64,000 nt of DNA from Polytrichum commune (lineage: Eukaryota; Streptophyta; Polytrichopsida; Polytrichales; Polytrichaceae), in the NCBI GenBank assembly GCA_950295325.1, contig OX485805.1, positions 23,485,501 to 23,549,500 on the forward strand, read 5' to 3'. The notes below the pieces were generated by a model. It made no database searches. It was not told the DNA's origin and saw nothing but the letters and a program-made list of their open reading frames with translations. A program made the position numbers and the translations under genes. This document shows, one piece after another, positions 35,901 to 50,900 of the stretch (position 1 is the stretch's first letter; each line of letters starts with the position of its first letter).

Positions 35901-38725
35901 TACCAAAGCCATCTCAATTCATAAGTTAAGATTGTCTTGGTTCCAATGCTGGTACATCTGCACGTAGACTAGCTCGTAGATCTAGGTTCCAATTAGGTAT
36001 GAAAAGGATTAGTGGGTTTTAGAGCCACAATATTAAAAACTAAGGCCTAACCTCCGGAAATTCATTCCCCCTCCAAAATCTAAGCAATCACCTTATACAC
36101 CTACCATCCGAGTTCGGCTTGGGTACCTGAAAGTGCAAGCCACCCTCACCAAATGACTTGTATGGCATATTTAGACCCCCTCAAAGGGAGGTGGCCCAAA
36201 AGCGCTACAATGTTCTTTGATCCTCGCCTGACCACACACCAAATAAATATAGGTGGCCGATTCAAAAATTTAAGCGAATATTACCCACATATCTTATACC
36301 ACCTATCAAGTTTGTGATTTCATTCTCTTATGCGGTCCCAACACTTCTTTATCAACATTGGCATAGGTGTAATCTCATAAAGATTGTGAAAATTTTCTTT
36401 TGAGGAAAAGTTTGTTACATGTTGACATTGTTACTCGGGGAGGTGACTATCGGAATTTTAGAAAACCGTGTGAGATTTTTTTTTAAAAAAAAAATAAAAA
36501 AAATAAAAAAATAGTTCGCTTAGGGTAAATTTTATAATTTTGCTAGATCTACCATAGCATTGGAAATATGTCCCCTATATGATTATATGTAAAATAGAGT
36601 AGTGGATAATTCCTTCATTTTAGTAATTAATTAAAAAATAAAATAAGGTCATAAACATAAGATCCCCCCTAAAAATGTATAGTAGGATCAGTAGAATAAT
36701 TATGCGTTTGACTACTTGGATGAAGAAGTGTGTAATTTTTATCCAAATTTGAATCAAGTGCTTTAATATGGAGGAAAATATCATGGAATTTTTTGGAGGA
36801 AAACAAGGTGAAGTAACTGGAGACTTCGAGGGTTGCCCCCCTCATGCCATTAGCTATTTTTAGCTATTCATTGTCATTGGTGCTAAACCTCTTATAATTT
36901 ATTAGTCTTATCATGACACTATAAAGGATGTTGAACATGTATCTTGATAGTATTGGAAGGTGCATAGTTATATCCTAACCCTTCACATTATAAGTGATTG
37001 TTACAAGGTTTGAATGGGATTATAATTAAATGTGTTTGTAAGCACAATTAAAGTAAATGTTTTTAATTTTTTGTATTTAACTTGCACTTGAATGCAACCT
37101 TGGTTTCTTTGGAGTAGGTAGTTGTACAAAATTTCATGTCTTGTCATAATTAATTGTATTTCTTCAACTTGTCAATTTCAACTTGTATATTTTGTTATCT
37201 CCATGTTTATTGGTAACCCTTCAACTAATATCCAAGTCCTATTGGTTGTGTTTTGAAGGGTACTTTGAATGGTATGAAGTGTTTGTTGATCACATAGTCG
37301 GTTTCACAATGCTATAGTATTCCATCCACTATTTGGTACTCCTACAATTTATAAAAATATATTATGCCAAAAATTAGCCTCTCTAAATAATTACAAATAA
37401 ATATAGGGTGCTAAAAATGCGTCAAATTAACTTTTTATCTACAAATAGGGAGGGAAAAAACATTGAGAGGTGCATAAATATCCCCCTATTAAATGCCCCA
37501 TTATCGCATGTGGTTACGAAACGTAAGGGGGTGTGATCGCCCTGAGCATTGTTAAAAACACGATTGCCACTTTGTTCATTGATTGAGTATGCATGATAAT
37601 TCATGATTAGAACCTTGCAATTGTTACCAGATTGATCTTGCTTGAATACGTCTCTAACATAAACTTGTAGGTCAACTTCAACAACCAGGTGACTATAAAC
37701 AAAACTGGCTTAGCTTGCTTGGGCCGCTTTAGTCAAGGATATACACCTGCTAAATATGTCCAAAGGAAGATTGATTGAAGTGACCTCAGGAAACACTTAA
37801 GATTTCTTGACCTTGGATGTCAACATCAGAACAGATAAGTTGAGTTTGCCAAGAATTTCAACTCATACATCATCTGCCCTTTCTAATCATGGGCAATTGG
37901 AATGAAACATGTTACTCTTCAAAAACTATGTGGTCCTCCATACGCCTCTGGAAATCTGCTTTGCCTAACTTATTGCTTTGATGTTCAAAACTTTACTTCA
38001 CCTTAGAATAGCATGTGTGGCGGCTGTTCAAGAAGCTACCAGACCTCTCACTTCTACTACATTACTTTGACAAAACTTCTAATCCTAGTGTGGACCAGTC
38101 ATATTACCAGTCATTTAACCAGATGTGATACTTGTGATATAAGAAAAAGACAAAAAGAGAATTCATTGTCTGCTACCTTGCAAAATGGCAGACACGTGCT
38201 AAACATTGAAGACTTCAACTTTGTGTTTAAAAAAAGACCATAGCTTCTAGGTGGATGGAAATACTGGGGCTGACAAGCATTTAAAGGTTAAAGGATTGAC
38301 ATTCTCACCATAGCTTGACTCCTGCGGCTTAAAAGCCTCTCCTGCAGGGCTCAGAGTAAGTGACATTCCTGGAGGGATTTATCCTCCAGATACGAGCACA
38401 ACTTCAGAGGTTTCAAGTGTTTGTTGCTTGTGATTGGCAGTGCATTGACAGAATCCAAAAGCAGGGCTGACCGGAGGATTCCCTGTGGGTTAGATCCTCA
38501 AGGAAAACAACATCCTGCAAGCAGGAAGACTGGGGTTGACAGTGAATTTATTCAAATAATGAGACATTACAAGGAAGAGCAAGCACCGCGTCACAGACTG
38601 CAAATATCAAATATCAGCACTTAATAGCAATTTCTTGCTTGAGCTTCCAACATGACTGCTTGTTGCTCTACCTTCAAACCTACATAATGTAGCAATATGA
38701 ACAGAAGAATGATAAACTGTTTAAC
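32987..38725. other. 5.7-kb AT-rich intergenic region, no gene recognised
   Basis: No open frame over 76 codons and none with a recognisable domain. A (TA)n run lies at about 34,609-34,624 and a poly-T/poly-A switch at 36,478-36,511. On the minus strand near 35,853-35,875, TAGCTCAGTGGACAGA looks like a tRNA A box but has no B box. The last kilobase may include the TAF1 3' UTR and terminator region. Confidence 0.4.
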
Positions 38726-38751
38726 TCTCTCCCTCTCTCTCTCCCTCTCCA
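38726..38751. repeat. (CT)n-rich tract downstream of TAF1
   Basis: CTCTCCCTCTCTCTCTCCCT-type sequence about 200 bp past the TAF1 stop codon. Confidence 0.8.
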
Positions 38752-38945
38752 TCTTTGTACAGGGTTTCGCACCTTCAAATACAGCACACATAATGGACCA
38801 GATGGACACTGACCTCTTCCAGAAGGACATTGATCAGTTGTTTGGGTTTCTGTTCCACCTTCAGAATACAACCGTGGATTATGTCCAAGTTAGGCTTCAC
38901 AAAATCCACCTAGAGCTTGGTGACAAATCCTCAGAGACCTGTGAA

Positions 38946-41900
38946 TTAGAACATGTGTACACTCCGGCGGCGGTCAAGTCTTGGAGAGTTTCCCCTCGAG
39001 TTATCCTCCAATGGTTCAATACCAGACTCAGCTTCGTCAAGCTCGACATCCCTTGCTTCAAGTTCTTCATCACACAGCTCAAGCAATCGGTCTGCCAACG
39101 GTGGGATCCCAGGATTCCTTCCATCATTGTAAATGTGAGCGTTATCAGCAATTTGTTGGACGTCCTGTCGGAATTCACTACGGCTGTTGTACTTCAGCTT
39201 ACGAACCCGTTCACGGATTGTTGAAAGATCCATGGGCTGCTGAACGTAATAGTGGTAGTCGGGGGCATCCTTCTTAGGGACTGGCTTTCGAAATAGAAAA
39301 GAGCAGTCTGCATTTTTTAAGAACTCCAGTACACCTTCTAAAATATTGCACAATTCAACCTGCAGGACATTCCACCAGATCCTATAAATTATCTAATCAC
39401 AATAAAATGCAGTGCAATTTTTGGGATAAAATCCTGAATTTGTACAGAAATCCTCAATGTGGAGGCAAAGTGGAGGAAACCCAGAAGGAAGTAACTTGTA
39501 AGTAAAAGAAGCCAAAGTGCTCACCTGGCCTCCTCTCTTGCGTATTCGTTTTTGCACATTACCCGATTCAGGAGTTGGTTGATGATATGTTGGAACATGT
39601 ACCTCAGGTCGTCTCTTGACCCCTTTCCCCCTGTCTTTCACATTTGGTAAGGGAGTAGATCCAGCCATAACCCTTACTTTCTCCTTTATATTTTTCATTT
39701 TCACTTGCTTGTCCCGAAGCCTCCCTCTCTCTTCTTCTCTGGCTTTTCTTTCTCTTTCCTCCCTCTCTGCTTTCATCTTTGCTTCTGCTTGCAATCTCTC
39801 CCGTTTCTTTTCCTTCATTCTCATCTGCTTTTGACGGTCCCGCTCTGCTTTCTCCTGTTCCTGTCGAGATCTCTCTTCCTGCTCAGCTCTAACCCTCTCC
39901 TCTTCCGCCATCTTCCGTTCGAGTTCTTCCTGTTCTCGTTCCATTTCTTCTGCAAGTGCCCTCTGATATTCTTCTGCCTCTCGCTGCCGCTCCCTCTCCG
40001 CATGTTCTCGTTCCTTCCTCTTCAGTGATACAGAATCATTATTCACATGCACAACCTTCTTCTTCAGCGTCTTTACTGGCAACAACCTCTTGCTCTTCAC
40101 ACCATTTGAAGCATTTGACAGCTTCTCGCGTCGCTCCAACTCCCTCTCTTCTCTTAACCTCTCCTCCAAAAGTGCAGCCTCATATGCCTCTTGCTCTCTC
40201 CTCATCCTCTTCTTCTCTTCCTCGGCTTCTTGTTCCTTTTTAAGTCGCATCTGCTCCTGCTCCTGTTTCTGCTTCAATTTTAGCTTGAGAAGGGGAGGTC
40301 TAGCCCCACTGTCTCCTGTACCATTGGCATCACCTGAATGTCGTCTCTCAGGCTTTCCTTTCCCAATTTTCTTCACAGGTGGCGCTGCGATATCATCTGT
40401 GCTATTCTGACTGCTGTTCCCTGTCAGCAGCCTGATTTTGAGAGAAGGAAGCTTTGCTAGAGGTGGTGGTGGTGGTGGGGTTTTCGAATCCTTCTTCGGC
40501 AATGGTACTTTGGGTGGAGGAGCCTGTACAGATTTGGGGGAATCCAGTTCTTCCACTGTCTTTGTGGAGAGCGACTTTCTCTTTATGGTGATCTTTGTCC
40601 CTTGTCTTTCCACTAAACCTTCAGCAGCTGCCCCCTGGTCTTGCCAAGCCACAGGCTCACCATCTTCCATATACAATGGGCATTTTTTGTTGGTTCTCAT
40701 ATGCCCCAACTGCAAGACCATCAATGATTCAGCTATATTCAATGCAATTCACCAAAAGCCCACAAACATGAAACTCGTCTGTGGAAAACAATAAGCTTCT
40801 TCTGGATCTGAACTTTAACTTCACAGCCAACTTCCATAAAAAGGGCAGATACTTTGTGAAAGGAAGTTCGTAACTGAAGTTAGAATCTGAGTTGACAGCT
40901 TACACTATCTTCGAGTGACATTCTACCCAAAATTCGAAAGGTGAAGTAGCATTCTTACCTGTCCACAGGCCCCACAAACCAGGGATAATGCGTCTCGCCC
41001 AAACTTTCCATTTACCTTGCCCTTAGTTGGTATCTGCCACACCCAGAAAGATGGCTAAGATAGTCCTCATAATGAACCAACCAGGAACATATAAAAGATG
41101 GTCGTCCTGAACTTCAATGGAAGCTCTTGAATTCAAGAGAGTCAAGAAAGTTAGACACCAATGCTTTCATAATCATCTAAGGATATTTCTACAAATAAGC
41201 ATAGCACACTAAATCAGCAAAAATGCTGTGAGCTCGTAAGAATGATTAAATAAAAGGCTGCTTAAAGTTTGCAAAATCTGAATCCAGATGTAAAAGACAA
41301 GTGTTGCAATGAGAACCTTCCAAGTCAAGGTCACAATTTTCATGATATCCACCAATGTTTGCCCCTATACTAAATGCTTATGTGATCATTGTGCACTTAA
41401 AGCCCAAGTAGTTTTAGTTGGTAACCCAGTTGAAGACATACCTTTACCTCTTTGACAGGGGTTGCCCCCTTTTTCACCTTCTTGGCAAGTTGAGAAGATT
41501 TTGCGGGCCCCTTCTTTCCAGACTTATCTTTATCAACCCCTCCTTTTTGATTTGCTGCTTTGAGTGCATTCTTCTTTGCTAGATAGAGCGCCACCTATAG
41601 ATACACCAAGCAAGAAACGTAGGTAAGCACCTAAACACACAAAGACGTTTGGCACAAGAAATGGTACATTTAGAAGTCAGCTTGGTCCAGCTTGGACCAG
41701 AGCAATGCAAGCCCAGCAAACAGGAGAGACATATTGGCCACCAGAAACTTTACGTTGAGTTTACTAAAGAGAACATTGCCAGCTGCAAGCAAATAAATAA
41801 TATTGTCTTGATAAGATGACAAGTACCTCCTTAGGGTCTGTGATTATGATTTCCTTCGAGGTATAAGTGCCATCTGGCTTCTTTGTACGAATAATGCGTT

Positions 41901-44900
41901 TGAGAATTCTTTTCTTCTTTTTGCCAGCTGTGTCTCCACCTACAAAACAAATGCAAATGAGAAACACCTTCATTGAAATTCTGCATTAGAAAGTAATACA
42001 TTCCACTGACAAATATACTTATAGTTATAATTACAAGTAGTCACCATTCACAATATGCCTCCACGTCAAGTCATTTTTCAGCTCCCTCATCCAGTAATTC
42101 CATGACAACTTTCAGCATGGACAGCTATGGTTATGGATAAGTCATTGGCAGCTCAAATATCCACCTGAGGTCTAAGCAAATACACAACAAAAATAAGAGC
42201 CGAACCAAAAAATGCAAATCTCAAACTTTATCAACCATAGCATCAATGAATAGACTTACCAACATCAGTGATAGTTTCTTTCTTTTGCACCTCTTTCTTC
42301 TCTTTAGTCACTGTACCCCCCTTTCTCTTCTTTTGCTCCTCCTCAGCTTCATCATCTGCAAATAGAGGAAGAAAGATGCATTGCCCAATAGATATGAGAT
42401 CAAGCCAATAGCACCTTCATCAGGTTGGTTCTCAGAATCTCAGTGCTGCCTCTCTTGTTCCTGCTCATACTATAATAAGTTTCAGTGATGAAGACATTCT
42501 GTAATGCAAACCTCTCTTCATGGTATTAGATTTTGATAAGACACTGGCCCTGAGCATTGACCTGTCTAGGTACTAAGTATAGTAAAGACTAGAATAAGGT
42601 TGTTTCTTTCCAAATTACACGTGTACAGTAATCGATGCCACTCTAGTAGAAATACAGGTCAATTCAGCACAATGTGAAGTACAAACCAACTCCAATATGG
42701 AAGAAGAGAAACATCAATTGCAAGCTTCATTGCTAAACTACCTGCTCGAAGCATTCGTCGTAGTTCTGCTGCTTCTGCCTCTTCATCTTCAATATCTTCT
42801 TCCTGCTGAGCAAGTTGTTTACGACGGCGAGCACCCAGTCCTCCCATGCCTTCCCTCCGTCCTCTCTTACCTCCACCCTCATCTCCTTCTTCAGCTTCAA
42901 GGAGATTCTCCAAGTCACCAGCAAAAGAATCAAGGTCTCCATTAGCCTCTCCATCACTTTCTGAATCATCACCCTCAGTAATGGCCAGGCTCTGTGCTTG
43001 TCTATCCCAAATATCTTGACACTTCTCACGTGTCTGTTGCTGTAGCTGAAGGAATGACATTCTCTGTCCACGTGCAAATTTGTTCAATGCAGCTGCTCCT
43101 AATTTAACTCCAGAGGCTGCTTGCTCACTTGACAGCTTTCGAACCATTGCAATTCGATGCCACCGAGTCAGTTTATCAATCTCATCCTCTGGTACTTTGA
43201 ACTTCACCAAAACCTGTAGAACACACCACCAGTTGTAGATAAATGGGGACATATATACAGGTAAATGTGGCATCAGTTATGACATGCCAAAGATGCTACT
43301 GTATCTGCTGCCCTCCCAGTGGCTATGTGATCATCCCAGAACCATCTTCAAAGAGAAAGTCAGATAATCGTAGTAGGCTTAAAATATTGGACAAGACAGT
43401 CCCAGATCAGTACTGCCTCTAACAAATTCCAGGAACAGCAGGGATTGAATTCGATTTAGAGCATTTCACTGCCTTGAACCTCATTTCACAAAAGGTGCAA
43501 TGTTCATGCAGGTTGATACAGCAAGTTGCAGTTTACTTCAAACTGCATAAAATGAAGTAGAATCGATATGGGGGAGAACAGTGCTGGAAAATGAGGCGAA
43601 AATATATCAGTGTCAAACCTCACGGGCAGCCTCCATGCTAAGGCGCCGAAGATCTGCATCTGTACCCGTCACTGCTCCTCCACCTCGTGCAGCTGCAGCT
43701 TTCTTTTCAACCAGAGCACCTGCATTAGGAGGCTTGGTTGCCACACGTAAGTAACTGAAGCCCAGCCCCCGGCCTGATGGATCACCTGGCCCAACAATCT
43801 CCAGCCGTTCCAAGCTCCCCCGACCCTGAACACCAGGGACAGTCCAGAGACATAAATCACTTATGAATGATCTTATGCAGTATCCCAATTAGCCTTGTGC
43901 TTGAGGTTAGCATGTAATTAAGGAAAACCACATACTTTTTTTTTAAGAGAGACGCTATGTTCTCCTATTCAAGAAATTTCTCAATTGAGATCTTAAGGTG
44001 GACATGCTATATTACCGTTTAGCCCAACCAAATGCTAGAATTTTACTGGAAGTACATGAAAAGGGTTGCAAGAATAGCCGCATCTACGCAATGTACATGA
44101 TCCTTGAACTTTATAACACATGTCATTAGCTGCACCTGGTTACCATAATAAGACAACCTAGCAAAAACCTTAAGAAAATCTTGTATTGAAGTGAACTGAG
44201 TACAAAGAACATGTTACAACTTGGACTAGGTTAGACATACGAATAGATCACCAAAAACTTCACCAGCCCTGTTTCATACAGTATATAGCCCTTATCCTGA
44301 ATAGAAAGTGACCTCCGCATCTCTTTTTCTCTTGGCTAAGTTCATGGCTCACAACTCAGTCTTATGTACTATTCCCACCAAGCTGCATCAGCGACCAATA
44401 AAAATTAGTGTGATTACATTGCAGCCACAAGGAGAAATATACCTGCATGGTGGCCGCCACAAAATTGGAGCTGAGATTCCATGGAGTGATTTGAAGTTCT
44501 CGCTCAATGTGTGATGCAGCTGCCAAGGTGATAGCCTCGTCAGGAAGCTGGTTCATAGCAGCCGCCAAACTTGAAGGCTGGGTTAGCTTCTGTACACCCA
44601 TGCGTTTCAGGTGATGCAGACCAGCTTGCATGCTTTCATATGTACACACCTGAGAGAGAAACAAACGTAGTTCAAGAGGCAAGTGACTACTGCTTGGAAT
44701 CCCTCACTCTATAAGCAAAACAGGCACACAAATCTCAATGTATTGATGAAAGTAGTGATCATGAGCTTGAGACATATCCTTTTCTAATGCCAATCTGAAA
44801 CTGCAGCTTTAAGGAAGAAGCAAGAGGGAGCATACATTCTCAGGTGTCACCATACGCCTCATTTCCTCCTCAGAGGGAATCCTAAAATTTCGACGCATCA

Positions 44901-47900
44901 ACCAACACATTTCCCCTCCGTACCTCTGAATCATATTCCAATGACAAGTTACTTTAAATTAGAATGTAGAATGACGATAACAGTGCAACAAAGCAGCCTT
45001 AATGAACAGTGTAATCAACACAACAAATGAAAGAAATAAGGTACAATTACAGCTGAAATGGTTGTCCCAGTTGACCTGCAGGCATAGTTCCTTGCAAACA
45101 TGCCCCACTGCTTACAACAATGTGCAAACACAATGCTGTTAAACCCCACACATCTGTAGAAAGTAAACCTGAAGCTCAGCACAATGCTTGAGTCGTTTGC
45201 GCATAGAGCCTTCTGCAAGTGAAGGAAACTGTGAGGTGAGATCCTCAGCCCGTACATAAGGTGTTACATCACCAGGTTTCTCTTTCTCACGGAACTCCCG
45301 GTACAGGTACACAAGCAATCGGTTACCTATGTAGTTCTGAACCAACTTGGAAGTTGGTGTCAGCACCTCCATGTGGGGCTCCTGCCAAGGAAAGAAAGAA
45401 AGTCGTTTCACAGCATAAATTTACTTTGACAAGTTAAAGAACCGGATGTGCAACTATCTAAAATGTAAGTCACTCAGAAGTGTCAAGGACCTACTTGGAG
45501 TCAGTCTACTCACATAACTATTCCCAGTAGACCAACTGTCATCCCCTTTAGTTTTTAATTACATATGAGATTACAAGGCTGTACATGACATTGTTCTGGA
45601 CATAACTCACATAGGTCCCCCCCAGTAGACCACATGCCAACTGTCATCCACTTCTACAAAGAAATGAGCTCAAGAAAGAAAGTGTAAACTGGATCTCTGT
45701 AAGGACATGAAGAAAGACCTGCTGACCAACAACATGGACGCTGTCAATCCGCCTCAGAGATAGAGTCCCTTTAGGTGAGCGCACAAGCAGAAAGTCTGTG
45801 CTGGCCACTTTGTGGGCAAAAATGGGTGCCCGATACATGTTTGTCTCTAAACTGGACTGAGTTTCACCAGGTCGAATGTCTCCAAGAAATGGTGAATCCT
45901 CTGTTGGTTCTAGAGGCAGTGTAATGCCAACCCAAGGACCCCGCTCAGCACGTAGAGTGGTGGCAGTAGCATCTGTGGGAGTCTGCTTCCGGTAGTAAGT
46001 GTATAGACGGCTGCCCATACCTACATTCCCAAGCAGAAGTGGCCTTTCCTCACAGTACCTTCATCCACATAGAAGAAAGTCATTTGCAATCCCATTTTGA
46101 TTTCAATTGCCCTATATAAATTTTGACATATCTTCAGAATGCACTTAGGAACTGCAAATGATGTGCCATGAAATGTACCCCAAGATAACAACATTGTGCT
46201 GGAATCACAGAAATTGGAACAAAGAAAACTTGTACTGAAATGCAAAAATTGGGGGCATGCTACAGGGGTTCACGATGCTTCTGTAACATGCAACATGAGG
46301 TAACAGTCCTTGCATATGAGGAAATTAATACTGAGTGAGACATAAAAGAGAGACTGAGAACCATTAGCTTCCTAACTTGTACATAGAGAGAGCAGGCCAT
46401 ATACATACTATATAAGATGATCTATTTCGGATTCAGGATACATACTCCATCAGAGCAACATGACCATCCTTGACAGAAAGTTCTGATTTCTTCTTGAAAG
46501 CCCCCGGAGGCCGAAGAGGCTTATTTTCCCCTGGCAGACGCTGTGCTTTTGGCCATGGATAAATCTTTGTCCGAACTAGATGCAACACAGAATTTGGTGG
46601 GACTTGCTGTTGTGCAAAAGTAAGGCCTTCGACTAACTCCTTCCCAAAATAGAACACCTTCCACTTTTCTGAAGGTTTTAAATCTGTAGGGAATCAAACA
46701 TTTCAATTAGTTCAGACTCTTTGAATTCTCTTTGAGGTTTGCTCCTAAACAAGAACAGGTCACATCAATTTACCTCCAAGCTTCTTCGTGATTTTTGCTT
46801 TAAGAATATTCAGGGTATCAGAGGCATCGATAGTGAGCTTGCTTCCCTTCCCACCCAACGTCTTCAATATAATCTTCATGATGCCTTTTGCAGCAAGCTT
46901 TCCTTGTTCCTTTGCAGCTACCTCGTTGTGATGAGGATACCACACTGCTTTTGGGCGATGAAAATTTGCCAAATCCTTACTGCCCCCACCCAGGATCCCA
47001 CAAAACAAATTTTCAGTGGATCAGACTAACGGATGAGGTTTCATAGAAGCCAATCAAGTTTTGATTTCTGAAAAAAAAGTTCCATCGTATGCTATACAGA
47101 ATTCAGGTTACCACTTATAGTTATGTCAACTGAGCTTTATTCTTCACTGATATGGGCTATTTCCTTCCTCATAACTGACTATTGATAAGTTTCTTCTTGA
47201 GGATCTAGAGCTAGCAGAGAGCGGATCAACCTCCGTGACTGTAGGCATCATTATCCCCATAAAAGAAGGTTGGAGTAAATACAGAAATAACAACTATATC
47301 CACCACCATAGAGCAGAAACTGAACGATTGTACCAATCTACCACGCAACTTATACCACTAATAGAATATATTTACTGTGCAATTTGGACTGTCACATGAT
47401 GCATGAGACTCATTGAACCACCAGGACCTAATTGCAGATTATTATGACGTGTCCATAAATAACAACTACATGTCACAATTACATGGCATATACAATAGAC
47501 ATTGAGAACTTCCCAACAGTTATGTCCTGCATTGCATTTGCAAAAACTTCAAGAGGAAAAGAACCCACTTGGATAACTTTGGCTTCATGGTTTGCAGCTT
47601 GATGGCAGGAAGTGAATGCATGACTTTAACTCCATGAATAGCCCGTTTTTTGGCATTGGATTTCTGCTGCTGATGGGTCTTCTTGTTTGTGTAATACTTA
47701 TCATTTGAGATATTAAATTTAGTGAGAGGCACCGAAGCATTGATTGTTCCCTCCCCTCCATCAGGAACGCCCTCTTTTCCACGTGGATTAATCAGAACTG
47801 CGGCAGCATGGAGTCGTATGGATTGCCCTTCTTTTGTGTCTGAGACCTCAAAAACCATTTGTGGGTCCATCATGTCAAATATTATCTGCATTGAAAGCAA

Positions 47901-50900
47901 TCCTCATAGTTAGAGACAAGGATCTTCGTGGTGCAAAATGAAGTGCTTTGAAGGCATGCTGGAGCACAATAAGAAACTTAAAAGAAACCCAAAAACTAAC
48001 ATTATCATATTCTGGCGTGAGAAGGGGAAAAGGAGAAAGACTTGTGATCTAGAAACACTACTGCAAAAGAATTGAAAAATGTCAAACTACGGCTCTTTAA
48101 CATACTTGCACAATTGCTTTATACATCAAACTTTCAGCTCATAGAAATTACTTATCATACATTACATATATCACTAAGAAAACAGGGGCCCCAACAGATA
48201 TATATGTATATATATAAGAATCTAAAACCCACCTGTGACCTCGGTAAACAGGACCCTGATTCCTCCCAAGAAATTTTGGTGAGCCAATCTCCCCCTGCAA
48301 GCTCAAGATTCTTCTCTTTCGTTTCCAAAGTTACTTTGCTAATGCGTTTCGTAATACCATCAGAGATTGCTCCTTCAGGGTCTTTTGCAGAGGACACTGT
48401 CTCAAGCCTAAGCAATTGTGGGTGACGAGAAGTTTGTGTGGGCTCATCAAGATCTTCATCACTACTACTTGGCCTACATAAAGGCTCCACAAGCAGAGGC
48501 CTGCGCCAACTTGATTTTTTCCGTAATCCCTGTTCAAACTCATCCGATGATGCTTGTTCATGCGAACTGCTTAGTACACAGCTCTGCTCATCTTCTGAGT
48601 CTACCTCCACTAAATGCTTGCCACCAAACCGGTTTGCTGGACGACTCCCTCTGGTTGATTCCAATTTGTCCCAAACAATGTTAGCTTCCCATTCTTGCTG
48701 GTGAATAAGGTCAAAATTTGCTGCAGGAATGCTCCTCCTGCAATCAGCGATATCAACTTCCCATGCAAGAATGTCTTCCTTCATGGGCTCTGCTGGAATG
48801 AACGCAGCTTTCTTTGGCTTACTTCGACCATTTCGATAATGCGAGAGGACAGGAATGGTCTTCATGCCCTCCTCCTCCTTCCCACTCCAGTCTTTTGACT
48901 CGTCTGGGTTGCTTTCAGATTCGGAGTCACCTTCTGCACTCAAATCAGCCAAAGGCAAAGGCAGCTGTGAACACGTCTTGAGAACAGTCTCCTCATCGTC
49001 TTCCATGGCTTCTTGATCCTCCCGAGGTCGATCCCGTTTCTCTGTCCAATGAGGTCACAGGATCAGCTTCTCCATCCATTCATACCGAGGCAATTCAACC
49101 TGTAAGTACCTTCAATTTGTAAGGTAAGGCCAAGTTGGCCCAGATTCTAATACATATGCTCCTGGTCATGGGGACAAAACGGTTAAGTGGACCAGCTCCA
49201 TAGTGTTCTTAAAGGCAGTTCATGAGTCTTGCGGTCCACAAAGGGATGTCCAAGCAGGGCATCTTGGTCATTTCAGTACCAAAATGACTAAAAAGAACAT
49301 GATCAAACCCCTGATTGATGGAACTGTGTCTAGATTGCATAATCATTGGCTCCATCAGTATAAAATAATCCTGTGACGCAGAAGACTCACCTTTAGCAAC
49401 ATTTCTCTTTGGACGCCCTTTCCGTTGACCAATTACCCAGTAAGGTTCTCGTACTCCAAAAAGTTCTGAGAATCTTAGGACTGTTTTCCCATCCTCTTGA
49501 CAAAGAACAGGTAACTCAACCTTGGCCGCAACTGCTTCTGGCACTTTTGGTAAAGAAGGCGTATTCTGAAGATACACATATTACAAAAGGGAATATGAGC
49601 ACCTTCCCAATGCAAAAATAAGGATTTACATAAATTCTGATAGAATTCAAAATGAGGAGTTCCACAGAATATAGTACCTGTGACTCTATTCCTTGTTCCC
49701 AATCTTCATTTTCTTCAGCCTCCTCATCTGAGGCTAACACATCCACTACACTTGTGCGGCACTCTTCTTCTGCCACAGATACCTCCACTGGTAGTTCTGC
49801 AACAAACAAGTGAAACTGCTTAAGTGTCAGTTATCTCCAAAGCACCTTTCAAATAAACCCAAGAACGGTTGCTAAAAGAGCTATATTTAACTGCACCTTG
49901 CACACAATGAGAAGGTCCTGCACAAGCATTGTAACTCAAATCAGCCATATTGACTGTTTGGTTATAAATGACCTCAGTTGTGTTGATTTCAAAAACCCAT
50001 GTCATACACAAATTTCTAGAGATACAGAGGTCTTATTACGTAATCCAACTACTCAACAAAAAAAATAGTAGAATACAGTTTATAACTGCAGGAAAATGAA
50101 TTGAGGCAGTAGCATGCGGATGAAGAGACTCTATAATACATGCTAGTGTTAACAAACATAGGAGTTCTCCTTTCCTTCCTTTTCTCTTTTTCTTTTTTTG
50201 CAGGAAAACGCCCACTAAATCAACCATGGCAAGTGAATTCAGAGACAGGATTGTGTTAACACAGTGGTTGAATTAAAATGCCTGGCATGATCGTAGACAA
50301 TTCAAGTTGTGTCTCTGGGGGCTGCTCAGCAGAATCAAAGTCTTCATCTTCGTCATAATTATCTTCTTGAATCTTAGGAACTCCAGCCAAGGCAACCTGG
50401 GCATAGAACTGCATTTCCTGTGGGGCAATTTGGACCTCTGGACCCTCATACTGTTCCTGTATGTCTTCATAATCTACAGCATCTTCTGCTTTCTGATCAT
50501 AATCTGCAATTTAAAAGCACACACCCTCCACTGTGAGAACCCAGACAATAACCTGTAGATCACTACACAATTACTTCGATAAAATATTAGATAGGGCTAC
50601 AGACATAATTACTATCATCTTTAAACCCCGAGGACCAACATGTTTCTCATCTCCAGAAGAGCCAAGATCAAAATTCTAATAAAATGTAGAAATGTTTTGT
50701 AACCAGAACATTGCATTAATACAGGTGGTTACAGTGCCTCTAATGGTATATAATTTGCATAATTCATTTCCAAATAACAATTACAGAGTTTGAGCTAGTC
50801 TGGGATTTGAGGTGTTCATTGTCACTTTAGCCAAGACACCAAACATGAATACCATTTAATACAATAGGTTCCCCTGAAGAGTTTCACCTTCATGCTCCTC

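Noticed and set aside
39616..40794. Plus-strand frames within TAF1 exon 21
   Set aside because: Antisense shadows of the Glu/Lys/Arg-rich coiled-coil exon, giving Ser/Leu/Phe-rich peptides.
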